Origin: JBOGGN01 sp050744165
GTDB lineage: Bacteria; Actinomycetota; Acidimicrobiia; Acidimicrobiales; Palsa-688
Direction of reading: 5' to 3'
Assembly (NCBI GenBank): GCA_050744165.1
Contig: JBOGGN010000364.1
Coordinates: 1 to 7,605 of the forward strand
Length of the DNA: 7,605 bases
The notes under the pieces are model-generated. The model was given only the letters and a program-made list of their open reading frames with translations. It made no database searches and was not told the DNA's origin. Positions 1 to 5,468 of the stretch are shown piece after piece (within the stretch, counting starts at the first letter, position 1; each line of letters opens with the position of its first letter). Both the position numbers and the translations under genes were made by a program.

Positions 1-149
1 ACCCAATCCTTCGCCACGTAGGAGGCGTTGAAGCCTGAGGTGGCGCCCAGGCGGTCGTCTTGCCCGATGAGAAGGGCTGGGGGGTCGGTGGGGGCTCGGC
101 GTGGCTTTGGGGGTTCGCCGCCGACACCGCAATCACCCCTGTCCGCCAT
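1..149 (-). CDS. Possible N-terminal fragment of an unrecognised gene, running off the left edge
   Basis: A reading frame starts at ATG 149-147 and stays open for 49 codons to the window edge. The part nearest the edge reads like real protein (LLIGQDDRLGATSGFNASYV) and its codons end mostly in G or C, as in the other genes here. All three plus-strand frames are closed by stops within the first 60 bases or so, which also favours the minus strand. The first 25 residues are proline- and arginine-rich and less convincing, so the true start may lie further in. No clear Shine-Dalgarno precedes the ATG. I do not recognise the family, and no function can be given from this fragment. It lies directly beside the transposase relic, so it may itself be a disrupted gene. 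Confidence 0.35.
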   Translation of the reverse strand, partial: MADRGDCGVGGEPPKPRRAPTDPPALLIGQDDRLGATSGFNASYVAKDW

Positions 150-323
150 GCTGCACGACGCCCTCGCAGCCCCGCTGTCCGAGGCCAGGAACTGGCGGGC
201 CGAGAACGTGATCCGTCCCGCCTTCGTCAACCGCGAAGTGTGTGGCGGCAGCCGGACTGGTACAGCGCCAAAACCCGGCAGATCCTCATGACCCTGTTCC
301 GGTGCCGAGGCAAGCACGTCTGA
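148..323 (+). pseudogene. Degenerate C-terminal remnant of an IS66-type transposase
   Basis: From position 148 the translation contains NWRAENVIRPAFVNREVCGG followed by SRT. This resembles the C-terminal part of IS66-family (DDE_Tnp_IS66) transposases, where I recall a segment of the form NWRAEQAIRP-VVNRKVWGGNRT, including the last catalytic glutamate region. After SRT at 250-258 the frame breaks. The continuation lies in the next frame from TGG 258-260 (WYSAKTRQILMTLFRCRG) and ends at TGA 321-323. It matches the expected tail of the type GA-x-Q-x-L-x-S-V-L-R-T. One missing base near 258 explains the switch. Only about 58 of several hundred residues remain, with no N-terminal part upstream, so this is a dead relic. 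Assignment rests on motif memory, not a database search; the exact IS subgroup is uncertain. Confidence 0.6.
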
Positions 324-491
324 GCCGCGCAGTTTCTTCCCTTTGTCCCCACAGGTGTCGCGAACAGGGGCTCTCACGAATACGACTTCGACGACCTCCA
401 TCATTGGACTGGCGCGAGGCCGACTATGCGACCGACCGACGAGAGGGACCGGGATTGATTGAGAAGACGCCCTTTTGGAGATAACGGTTAC

Positions 492-617
492 ATGCTCACC
501 ATCTTGTTGATCGTGTTACTCGTTGTCCTTCTCGTTGGTGGAATTGGCGGTCCTCGCTACTACCGGGGTCGAGCCGGGCGGGGGCGCACTGTGGTCCGGG
601 AGTACGACGAGTTCTAG
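492..617 (+). CDS. Small single-pass membrane protein, 41 residues
   Basis: ATG at 492 opens a 41-codon frame ending in TAG 615-617. Residues 2-18 are almost all Leu, Ile and Val, giving one clear transmembrane helix. A short glycine turn (GGIGG, 16-20) follows, then a basic tail (PRYYRGRAGRGRT, 21-33) and an acidic end (REYDEF). By the positive-inside rule the tail should face the cytoplasm. The first half resembles small DUF3309-like proteins in style, but the second half does not, so I assign no family. GGAG at 477-480 lies 11 bases before the ATG, rather far for a ribosome binding site. Alternatively, GATAAC at 480-485 sits exactly where a -10 box would be for a leaderless transcript starting at 492, with TTGATT at 455-460 as a weak -35 (19-base spacer). 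A perfect hairpin follows the stop by 44 bases, consistent with a monocistronic unit. Function unknown. Confidence 0.6.
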   Translation: MLTILLIVLLVVLLVGGIGGPRYYRGRAGRGRTVVREYDEF

Positions 618-661
618 TCCCGTTTGAGGCCGTCGCAGTACGGCCTTCCGCTTGGCTGGTT

Positions 662-695
662 CGGGGTTAGTCCTGCTAGCGCAGGACTAACCCCG
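662..695 (+). terminator. Perfect 15-bp stem-loop downstream of the small membrane protein
   Basis: Bases 662-676 (CGGGGTTAGTCCTGC) are exactly complementary in reverse to 681-695, with a TAGC tetraloop at 677-680. The stem has no mismatch. It starts 44 bases after the TAG of the small membrane gene. No T-run follows on the plus strand (CAGTCGTTTACGG), and none precedes it that would serve the minus strand well. It is therefore not a textbook intrinsic terminator. Actinobacteria often use strong hairpins without a U-tract, so a terminator or 3'-end stabiliser is the likeliest role. A transposon-end or regulatory RNA hairpin is an alternative. Confidence 0.55.
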
Positions 696-937
696 CAGTC
701 GTTTACGGGACGAGACCAGAAGCTCTACTGGATCGGAACGGCAGGGCCTGTCCGCCATCCCCAGTGGGCTTTAGTGGAAGGGCTCGCTAGCCGGACTGAG
801 GGGCTACGCACAAGCCTGCGATGTTCGTCAGGGATCGACGGCAACGGCCACCACAGCGGGACTGGACCCAGGGGTTTGGTCTCGAGTCGGCGGAGGACCA
901 TCTTCACGGTGGGGACGACAGAGCCCAGTTCATGCCC

Positions 938-952
938 ACGTGGCGGCCACGT
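938..952. promoter_or_regulatory. Operator-like dyad ACGTGGC-G-GCCACGT
   Basis: Seven bases on each side of a single central G are perfectly inverted, and two further C/G pairs follow after one mismatch (935-936 with 954-955). The single-base centre is too tight for an RNA hairpin loop, so a protein-binding DNA dyad is the more natural reading. It lies about 170 bases upstream of the secreted-protein start. No second copy is seen in the window, and such palindromes arise by chance fairly often in GC-rich DNA. Confidence 0.2.
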
Positions 953-1108
953 TGGTACCAGGCGATTCGACGATAGCGTCAGCTTGGCGGGGGCCGGCTC
1001 TTCGTATTGCGGTAAAGTAAGCGGCCAAGGCTGGCAAACCGTCTTCGCCGACGCCACTACCGGACCACCGGTGCCTTAGGATCCGAGCCACGGCCCAACG
1101 GAGCCGGC

Positions 1109-1114
1109 GGAGGG
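1109..1114 (+). promoter_or_regulatory. Ribosome binding site of the secreted-protein gene
   Basis: GGAGGG lies 8 bases before ATG 1123 and 11 bases before the adjacent in-frame ATG 1126. The spacing favours the first ATG slightly. Both choices leave the signal peptide intact. Confidence 0.6.
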
Positions 1115-1122
1115 CAGGATTC

Positions 1123-2064
1123 ATGATGCATGCACCATCTCGGCTGATCGCAGCCGTTGTGACAGCTGCAATGTTGGTCGTGGCCGAGCTTGCGGTCGGG
1201 TTGACCGGCGCTGCCGCGCAGTCGCCGGCAACGAGTTCCGGCTACGGCGTGCGGGTCGATGTCACGCTGCTCGGCGCTCCGCCGATCACCGTGGGGCCGC
1301 TGGCGAGGGCCGACTCGGCCGGGCCGACCTCGGCGACGGTTCTCTCAGCGACGGTCCCCGGCGTGCTCACCACCGGGGCGTTGTCCACCAGCGCCTCCGC
1401 CAGCGGTGGCAATGACATGGCGAGCGCGTCGGTAGCCGGCGTCAGCCTGCCGCTCCTGTCGGCTTTGGGCGGCGTGGCCGCGGACAATGTGCAAGCAACG
1501 TGTTCCAGCTCTGCGTCGGGTGAAAAGGGGTCCACGACGCTGACCAACGCAACGCTCGGCTCGCTCGGGGCCCTGGCCGTGAATCCGGCAAACAACACCG
1601 TGATCAAAATCAACATCAACGGGCAGGAGGTAGCGACGCTCACCCTCAATGAGCAGGTTCTCAACGGTGACGGCAGCCTGACGGTCAACGCCTTCCACCT
1701 GCACCTGGACGGCGGCGTCGCCGGCTCGCTGGGCACCGGCGACGTGATCTTGGGCTCGGTCACCTGCGGCGCTGGGTTGGCCCCTTCCCCGCCGTCACTG
1801 TCGGAGTCGTTTTCCCCCAACAGCATCGCCGTGAACGGCACGTCGACGCTGAGTTTCACGGTGACCAATCCCAATGCCAGCACCACGCTGACCGGCGTGG
1901 GGTTCACCGACACCCTGCCCACCGGGCTGGTGGTGTCGACCCCCAACGCTCAGACCGGTTCCTGTGGCGGCGGGACGATCAGCGACACCGCCGGCGGCAC
2001 GTCGATCAGCCTGACCGGCGCATCGTTGGCCGCCGCCGCCACCTGCACCTTCTCGGTGAGGTGA
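1123..2064 (+). CDS. Secreted choice-of-anchor P / DUF11-type protein, N-terminal part (gene split by frameshift)
   Basis: This 313-codon ORF is the front part of a protein of about 840 residues. Residues 1-32 form a signal peptide: Arg7, a hydrophobic stretch 8-29, and an A-A-A cleavage site before Gln33. A glutamate at 22 in the hydrophobic stretch is unusual. Residues 41-217 resemble the actinobacterial choice-of-anchor P domain: YGVRVDVTLLG near the start, TVNAFHLHLDG near 187-197, and GDVILGSVTCG at its end. From residue 223 the first DUF11-type repeat begins, with the typical TNPN, FTDTLP, GLVVSTPN and CGGGTI motifs. It has a cysteine pair (281 and 308) likely to form a disulfide after export. 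The frame ends in TGA 2062-2064 in the middle of that repeat, just after TCTFSV. The next ORF supplies the missing strands, so this is one gene broken by a one-base loss. If read as is, the product would be an exported protein lacking the rest of its stalk. Role: probably extracellular or cell-surface structural or adhesive. No substrate is evident. Confidence 0.8.
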   Translation: MMHAPSRLIAAVVTAAMLVVAELAVGLTGAAAQSPATSSGYGVRVDVTLLGAPPITVGPLARADSAGPTSATVLSATVPGVLTTGALSTSASASGGNDMASASVAGVSLPLLSALGGVAADNVQATCSSSASGEKGSTTLTNATLGSLGALAVNPANNTVIKININGQEVATLTLNEQVLNGDGSLTVNAFHLHLDGGVAGSLGTGDVILGSVTCGAGLAPSPPSLSESFSPNSIAVNGTSTLSFTVTNPNASTTLTGVGFTDTLPTGLVVSTPNAQTGSCGGGTISDTAGGTSISLTGASLAAAATCTFSVR

Positions 2065-2921
2065 CCGCGACGACACCGGGCGTCTATACCAACATCACCA
2101 CGGCGCCCACCTCCAACGAAGGAGGCAACGGGACCGCTGCCAGCGCCTCGCTCACCGTGCCGTCGCCGCCGGTGATCGCCAAGTCCTTCGGGACGCCCAC
2201 CATCCCGGTGGGCGGCTCGACCAGCCTGTCGTTCATGATCACCAACCCCAACTCGGCGACAGCCCTGACTGAGGTGGCGTTCACCGACACCTTGCCGGCC
2301 GGCCTGGTCGTGTCGACATCGAACGGTCTGTCCGGCACGTGTGGAGGCGGGACTATCACCGCGACACCTGGAACGGGCACGGTCAGCCTGAGCGGCGCCG
2401 GCCTGGCCGGCGCCGCGAGCTGCATGTTCTCGGTCAACGTGACGGGCACCGGGGCGGGGGTCGAGAACAACAACGTGACGGTCACCTCGGCCAACGCGGG
2501 GACCGGCAACACGGCCTCGGCCACGGTGACGGTCCTGGCGCCGCCGACGATCGCCAAGTCGTTCGGGGTGCCGTCGATCCCCTTCGGGCAGAACACCACC
2601 CTGACGTTCAACCTGGCCAACCCCAACGCCACCGGCCAGTTGACCGGCGTCGGCTTCACCGACATACTCCCCGCCGGTTTGGTGGTGGCGTCGCCGAACG
2701 GGCTGTCCGGCTCTTGTGGTGGCGGGACGATCACCGCCGCCGCGGGCTCAGGTGTGGTCAAGTTGGCCGGCGCCACGTTGTCCGCCTCCACCGCTTGCAT
2801 GTTCCAGGTGGCGATGACCGCGGTCGGCCTCGGCTCCCAGTCGAACACCACCTCGGCGGTGACCTCGGACGACGGCGGCACCGGCCTGACGGCCACCGCC
2901 ATGATCACCGTCACCCGAGCG
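1789..2921 (+). repeat. Three tandem DUF11-type domain repeats
   Basis: Units run 1789-2165, 2166-2540 and 2541-2921, that is 377, 375 and 381 bases. Each unit begins with two prolines, carries the conserved TNPN/ANPN, FTD-x-LP, GLVV and CGGGTI positions and a second cysteine about 27 residues after the first. Repeats 2 and 3 are the closest pair (PPxIAKSFG openings, LPAGLVV and NGLSG shared). Repeat 1 is more diverged and is the one that carries the frameshift. The length of 377 is the only one of the three not divisible by three, which independently points to a missing base. Confidence 0.85.
2055..2064 (+). other. Frameshift junction at tandem GGTGA-GGTGA
   Basis: The upstream frame reads FSV-R-stop here, while the next frame resumes at GTG 2061 with VTATTPGVYTN. 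The sister repeats read FSVNVTGTGAGVENN and FQVAMTAVGLGSQSN at this point, so exactly one residue should sit between the two valines, but only two bases (AG, 2059-2060) are present. Restoring one base makes repeat 1 126 residues, against 125 and 127 for repeats 2 and 3. The break falls on two copies of GGTGA. The TGA stop and GTG codon overlap as GTGA, which looks like translational coupling, but no usable ribosome binding site precedes it. Confidence 0.8.
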
Positions 2922-3644
2922 CCGACCACGACGACGGTGATGGCCTTGCCGTCTAACCCCGGCTTCGGCCAGGCGGTGACCTTCACCGCCACCGTCGTCC
3001 CGTCGGGAGCCAACAACAGTGGCGTCAACCCGACCGGCACGGTGAGTTTCTTCCTCAACGGCTCGACGACGCCAGCCGCCATCGTGAACCTGAACGCCGC
3101 CGGTCAGGCCATGTTTACGACCTCCGCCCTGGCCGCGGGGGCCAACACGGTGACCGCCTCCTACAGCGGCGACACCACCTTCGGACCGTCGTCGTCGACC
3201 ACCGCGGCCACCGCCACGGTGTCCTGCACCACCACAATCACCGGTTCCAACGGAGCGCTGATCCCCGGGCCGGGATCGACGTGCGTAATCGGGGGGACGG
3301 TCAGCGGGTCCATCACGGTGCCCGCCGGCTCCTCTCTGGACCTGGAGGGGGTCACTGTGGTCGGCTCGGTGAATGTGTCCGGCGGGGGCGCCATCCGCAT
3401 CTGCGGGTCGACGATCGGCGGCTCGGTCACGGTGACCGGCGACACCAGCTTCGTGGTCATCGGTGACGCCGCCGACGGCTGCGCCGCCAACACCATCGGC
3501 GGCAGCCTCACGCTGCTCAGCAACCACCACGGGGTCCAGGTCATCGGCAACACGGTCAAGGGAGCCGTTACCGCCTCGGGCAACAGCGGCGCCGGCCCCT
3601 TCCCTGACGACACCGCCGCCCACATCAGCGGCAACCATCCCTAA
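2061..3644 (+). CDS. Secreted DUF11-type protein, C-terminal part with Ig-like and beta-helix-like domains (same gene as 1123-2064)
   Basis: The 527-codon frame starts at a GTG that is probably not a real start: there is no signal peptide, no good ribosome binding site, and the first 35 residues complete the repeat begun upstream. Residues 36-160 and 161-287 are two more DUF11-type repeats, each opening PP-x-I-A-K-S-F-G and carrying TNPN or ANPN, a FTD-x-LPAGLVV segment, CGGGTI and a second cysteine (C94/C121 and C219/C246). Residues 288-388 form an Ig-like domain of the Big_3_5 type, with FGQAVTFTATV, PTGTVSFF and the closing ASYSGDTTFGPS. Residues 389-527 hold cysteines and short repeated coils of the kind T-V/I-x-G-S-x-T-V, suggesting a small parallel beta-helix. 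There is no LPXTG motif and no C-terminal membrane helix, so release or non-covalent wall binding is more likely than sortase anchoring. It converges with the ABC operon 30 bases downstream. Stop TAA at 3642-3644. Confidence 0.8.
   Translation: MTATTPGVYTNITTAPTSNEGGNGTAASASLTVPSPPVIAKSFGTPTIPVGGSTSLSFMITNPNSATALTEVAFTDTLPAGLVVSTSNGLSGTCGGGTITATPGTGTVSLSGAGLAGAASCMFSVNVTGTGAGVENNNVTVTSANAGTGNTASATVTVLAPPTIAKSFGVPSIPFGQNTTLTFNLANPNATGQLTGVGFTDILPAGLVVASPNGLSGSCGGGTITAAAGSGVVKLAGATLSASTACMFQVAMTAVGLGSQSNTTSAVTSDDGGTGLTATAMITVTRAPTTTTVMALPSNPGFGQAVTFTATVVPSGANNSGVNPTGTVSFFLNGSTTPAAIVNLNAAGQAMFTTSALAAGANTVTASYSGDTTFGPSSSTTAATATVSCTTTITGSNGALIPGPGSTCVIGGTVSGSITVPAGSSLDLEGVTVVGSVNVSGGGAIRICGSTIGGSVTVTGDTSFVVIGDAADGCAANTIGGSLTLLSNHHGVQVIGNTVKGAVTASGNSGAGPFPDDTAAHISGNHP
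3225..3641 (+). other. C-terminal beta-helix-like coil region of the secreted protein
   Basis: The last 139 residues show a rung pattern: TVSGSITV, VTVVGSVNV, TIGGSVTV, TIGGSLTL and TVKGAVTA, each about 20-27 residues apart. Between them lie short segments such as IRICGS, VVIGD and VQVIGN. Such alternation of beta strands with glycine and asparagine turns is typical of right-handed parallel beta-helices. Cysteines at residues 389, 408, 448 and 474 of this ORF could form disulfides. The fold is inferred from pattern only. Confidence 0.5.
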
Positions 3645-3674
3645 CGGCAATCCACCCCTAACAGCCGAGGTCGG
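3645..3674. terminator. Short convergent intergenic gap, possible weak terminator
   Basis: Only 30 bases separate the stop of the secreted-protein gene from the stop of the leftward ABC gene. A 5-bp stem (AGCCG 3663-3667 with CGGCT 3672-3676, loop AGGT) overlaps the ABC stop codon. It has no T-run and is short, so its role in ending either transcript is a guess. Confidence 0.2.
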
Positions 3675-5468
3675 CTACCGGTACGCCCGCGCCTGCAGCT
3701 CATACAGCTCGGCGTAGCCACCGCCGGCTGCCAGGAGCGACGCGTGTGAGCCAACCTCGGCCACCCGTCCCTCCGCCAGCACCACGATCAGATCCGCCAT
3801 CCGCACCGTCGAGAACCGGTGCGACACCAGGACCGTGATCGCTCCCGACCGGGCGGCGCTGTCGGCTGCGGCGGCCGCGTACCGGGCGAAGAGGGCGTGT
3901 TCGGTCGCCGCATCCAGGCTTGCGGTGGGCTCGTCGAGCACCAGCAGCAGCGGAAACTCGCGCATCATCGCCCGCCCGAGGGCCAGCTTCTGCCATTGCC
4001 CGGTTGACGGTTCGACGCCACCGTCGAAGCTGCGGCCCAGTTGGCTGGCCAGCCCGTCGGGGAGGGTGGCGCTGACATCGCCGGCGTGGGCCCGTTCCAA
4101 CGCGGCGTCGATGGCCCCGGCGTCGCCGAGGAGAGCCAGATCGCCGATTCCGACCGTCTCCCCGGCGACCAGCTCCGGCCGGGCGAAGTCCTGGAAGCAG
4201 CCCGACAGCCGGTCCCGCCACGCGGCGACCGGGAAGCTCCGCAGGTCGACACCGTCCACGGTCACCCGCCCCGAGGTCGGGTCGTAGAACCGGCAGAGCA
4301 GCTTCACCAGCGTCGTTTTCCCCGCTCCGTTGTCGCCCACGATGGCGAGCGTCGAGCCGGAGGGTACGAACAGTTCGACGTCGCGCAGCACCTCGCCTGG
4401 GGTGCCGGGATAGCGGAACGACACCGCTTCGAAGCGGATTCCCTCCTCCAGACGAGGCGGCACCACCAGAGGATCCGCAGGCGTGGACCGGGTGGCGGCG
4501 TCGGCCGCCAGGTCCTCAAGCCAGCCCAGCCGCTCCCCCAGCTTCAGGTTGTCGAGCAACCAGGACACGCTGTTGGCGACGCTGACCACCCCGGCGTTGA
4601 CCCCGCCGGCCAAGGTCAACGCCAGCACCACATCACCGGGGCTGGCGTGGCCGGCCGCTGCTTGGCGGGCCACCAGCAGCATGGCGGCCACGAATCCCAG
4701 CCCGAAGCACAACCACCCGAGGCCGCCGAGCAGCCCCGCCCGGAGGGACTCGCGGTCCGCCAGGTCGTGGATGACCGCCCGGGCGGCGTCGCTGCGGGCC
4801 AGCAGGTCGTCACCGGTGTCGTAGACCCGCATCTCCTTGCCCGCCTCGGCGCTGGCCCCAATTTGGAACAGGCGCAGCACCAACCGCCGCTGCGGGGCGA
4901 TCTGGTTCTCGTTCTGGTGACGGTGGCGGGCCACGCTCAGGTTCGCCAGTACCGACGGGATGCCCGTGAGTGGCAGCAGGAGCAGCAGCGGTTGGATTCC
5001 GGCCAGCAGAATGACGGTCAGCAGCAGGCGAATCACCACCGACAGGCTGTTGATCAGATTGTTCTGCACGTCGGCCAGCTGCTGATGGTTGTGCTGCAGG
5101 ATGAACAGTTCGTCGAGATAGTCAGGCCGCTCGTAGTGCTCGATATGGTGGATACTGGCCGCCATTTCCGCCATTTTCGTGTCGAAATACAAGGTGGTCC
5201 GCTCACGCACGGTCATCCTCAGGGAGAGGGATACCCAATACGCCACCAGAAGGGCAGCCGACACCGTCACCAGCAGCAGCAGCGCCGCCTCCGTCCCTCG
5301 CCGGTCGTGGTGTAAGACAGCGTCGGTCAGCACTTTGAACACGACCGGAACGAACACGCCTAAAAGAATGGTGGCGCAGGTCACCGCCGACGCCACCACC
5401 GAACCTGCCCGGTCGGCGCCATAGGCATAACGGGCCACGATCCGGGCGGCCCGAAGCTTCTCACGCAT
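3675..5468 (-). CDS. ABC exporter half-transporter (membrane plus ATPase domain), second gene of operon
   Basis: The chosen start ATG 5468-5466 gives 597 residues, the normal length for a half-size ABC exporter. The frame is open up to 5579, but that would bury 37 more residues inside the upstream gene. The N-terminal part (about 20-315) has several hydrophobic helices, including ILLGVFVPVVFKVLTD and LLLLVTVSAALLVAYWV, and a cytosolic KEMRVYD motif (211-217) typical of exporter membrane domains. The ATPase domain follows: A-loop Tyr353, Walker A GDNGAGKTT (378-386), Q-loop Gln426, signature PSTGQ (487-491), Walker B ending in LVLDEP with Glu513, and switch His550. The signature departs from LSGGQ at two positions (Leu to Pro, first Gly to Thr), whereas the partner has LSGGE. 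The start overlaps the upstream stop by 8 bases (ATGCGTGA) with no clear ribosome binding site, so translation is likely coupled. It should pair with the upstream product as a heterodimer exporting an unknown substrate. No peptidase C39 domain is present. Confidence 0.9.
   Translation of the reverse strand: MREKLRAARIVARYAYGADRAGSVVASAVTCATILLGVFVPVVFKVLTDAVLHHDRRGTEAALLLLVTVSAALLVAYWVSLSLRMTVRERTTLYFDTKMAEMAASIHHIEHYERPDYLDELFILQHNHQQLADVQNNLINSLSVVIRLLLTVILLAGIQPLLLLLPLTGIPSVLANLSVARHRHQNENQIAPQRRLVLRLFQIGASAEAGKEMRVYDTGDDLLARSDAARAVIHDLADRESLRAGLLGGLGWLCFGLGFVAAMLLVARQAAAGHASPGDVVLALTLAGGVNAGVVSVANSVSWLLDNLKLGERLGWLEDLAADAATRSTPADPLVVPPRLEEGIRFEAVSFRYPGTPGEVLRDVELFVPSGSTLAIVGDNGAGKTTLVKLLCRFYDPTSGRVTVDGVDLRSFPVAAWRDRLSGCFQDFARPELVAGETVGIGDLALLGDAGAIDAALERAHAGDVSATLPDGLASQLGRSFDGGVEPSTGQWQKLALGRAMMREFPLLLVLDEPTASLDAATEHALFARYAAAAADSAARSGAITVLVSHRFSTVRMADLIVVLAEGRVAEVGSHASLLAAGGGYAELYELQARAYR

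Larger units (their letters stand above)
618..1122. other. About 500-base stretch without a convincing gene
   Basis: This stretch separates the small membrane gene from the large secreted-protein gene. Open frames exist on both strands (for example TTG 624 to 1079 plus, and 1057 to 725 minus). Their third codon positions are much less G/C-biased than in the flanking genes, none has a good ribosome binding site, and the translations show no domain I recognise. The plus frame also runs straight through the perfect hairpin. I therefore read the region as intergenic. It contains the stem-loop at 662-695, an odd-centred dyad at 938-952 and the ribosome binding site at 1109-1114. No promoter could be placed with confidence. 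It could also hold decayed mobile-element DNA, given the transposase relic nearby. Confidence 0.5.

Noticed and set aside
139..756. Shared 12-mer CCTGTCCGCCAT near 138-149 and 745-756
   Set aside because: Too short, with no similarity in the flanks; probably chance rather than element ends.
984..1018. Possible promoter: TTGGCG at 984 with TAAAGT at 1013
   Set aside because: The spacer of 23 bases is too long and both boxes are poor, so I did not call it.
725..1057. Minus-strand open frame opposite the same gap
   Set aside because: No recognisable domain, no ribosome binding site, and codon use unlike the real genes. Long chance frames are common in GC-rich DNA.
624..1079. Long plus-strand open frame (151 codons) in the gap before the secreted-protein gene
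   Set aside because: TTG start with no ribosome binding site, weak third-position G/C bias, no recognisable domain, and it runs through a perfect hairpin.
2084..3082. Very long minus-strand frame (332 codons) opposite the DUF11-type repeats
   Set aside because: It is the antisense shadow of a GC-rich repeat gene. The plus strand carries clear conserved domain motifs and the minus translation does not.
4041..5315. Long plus-strand frame (424 codons) opposite the first-described ABC gene
   Set aside because: Rich in Gln, Arg and His as expected for an antisense reading. The minus strand has all ABC motifs intact.
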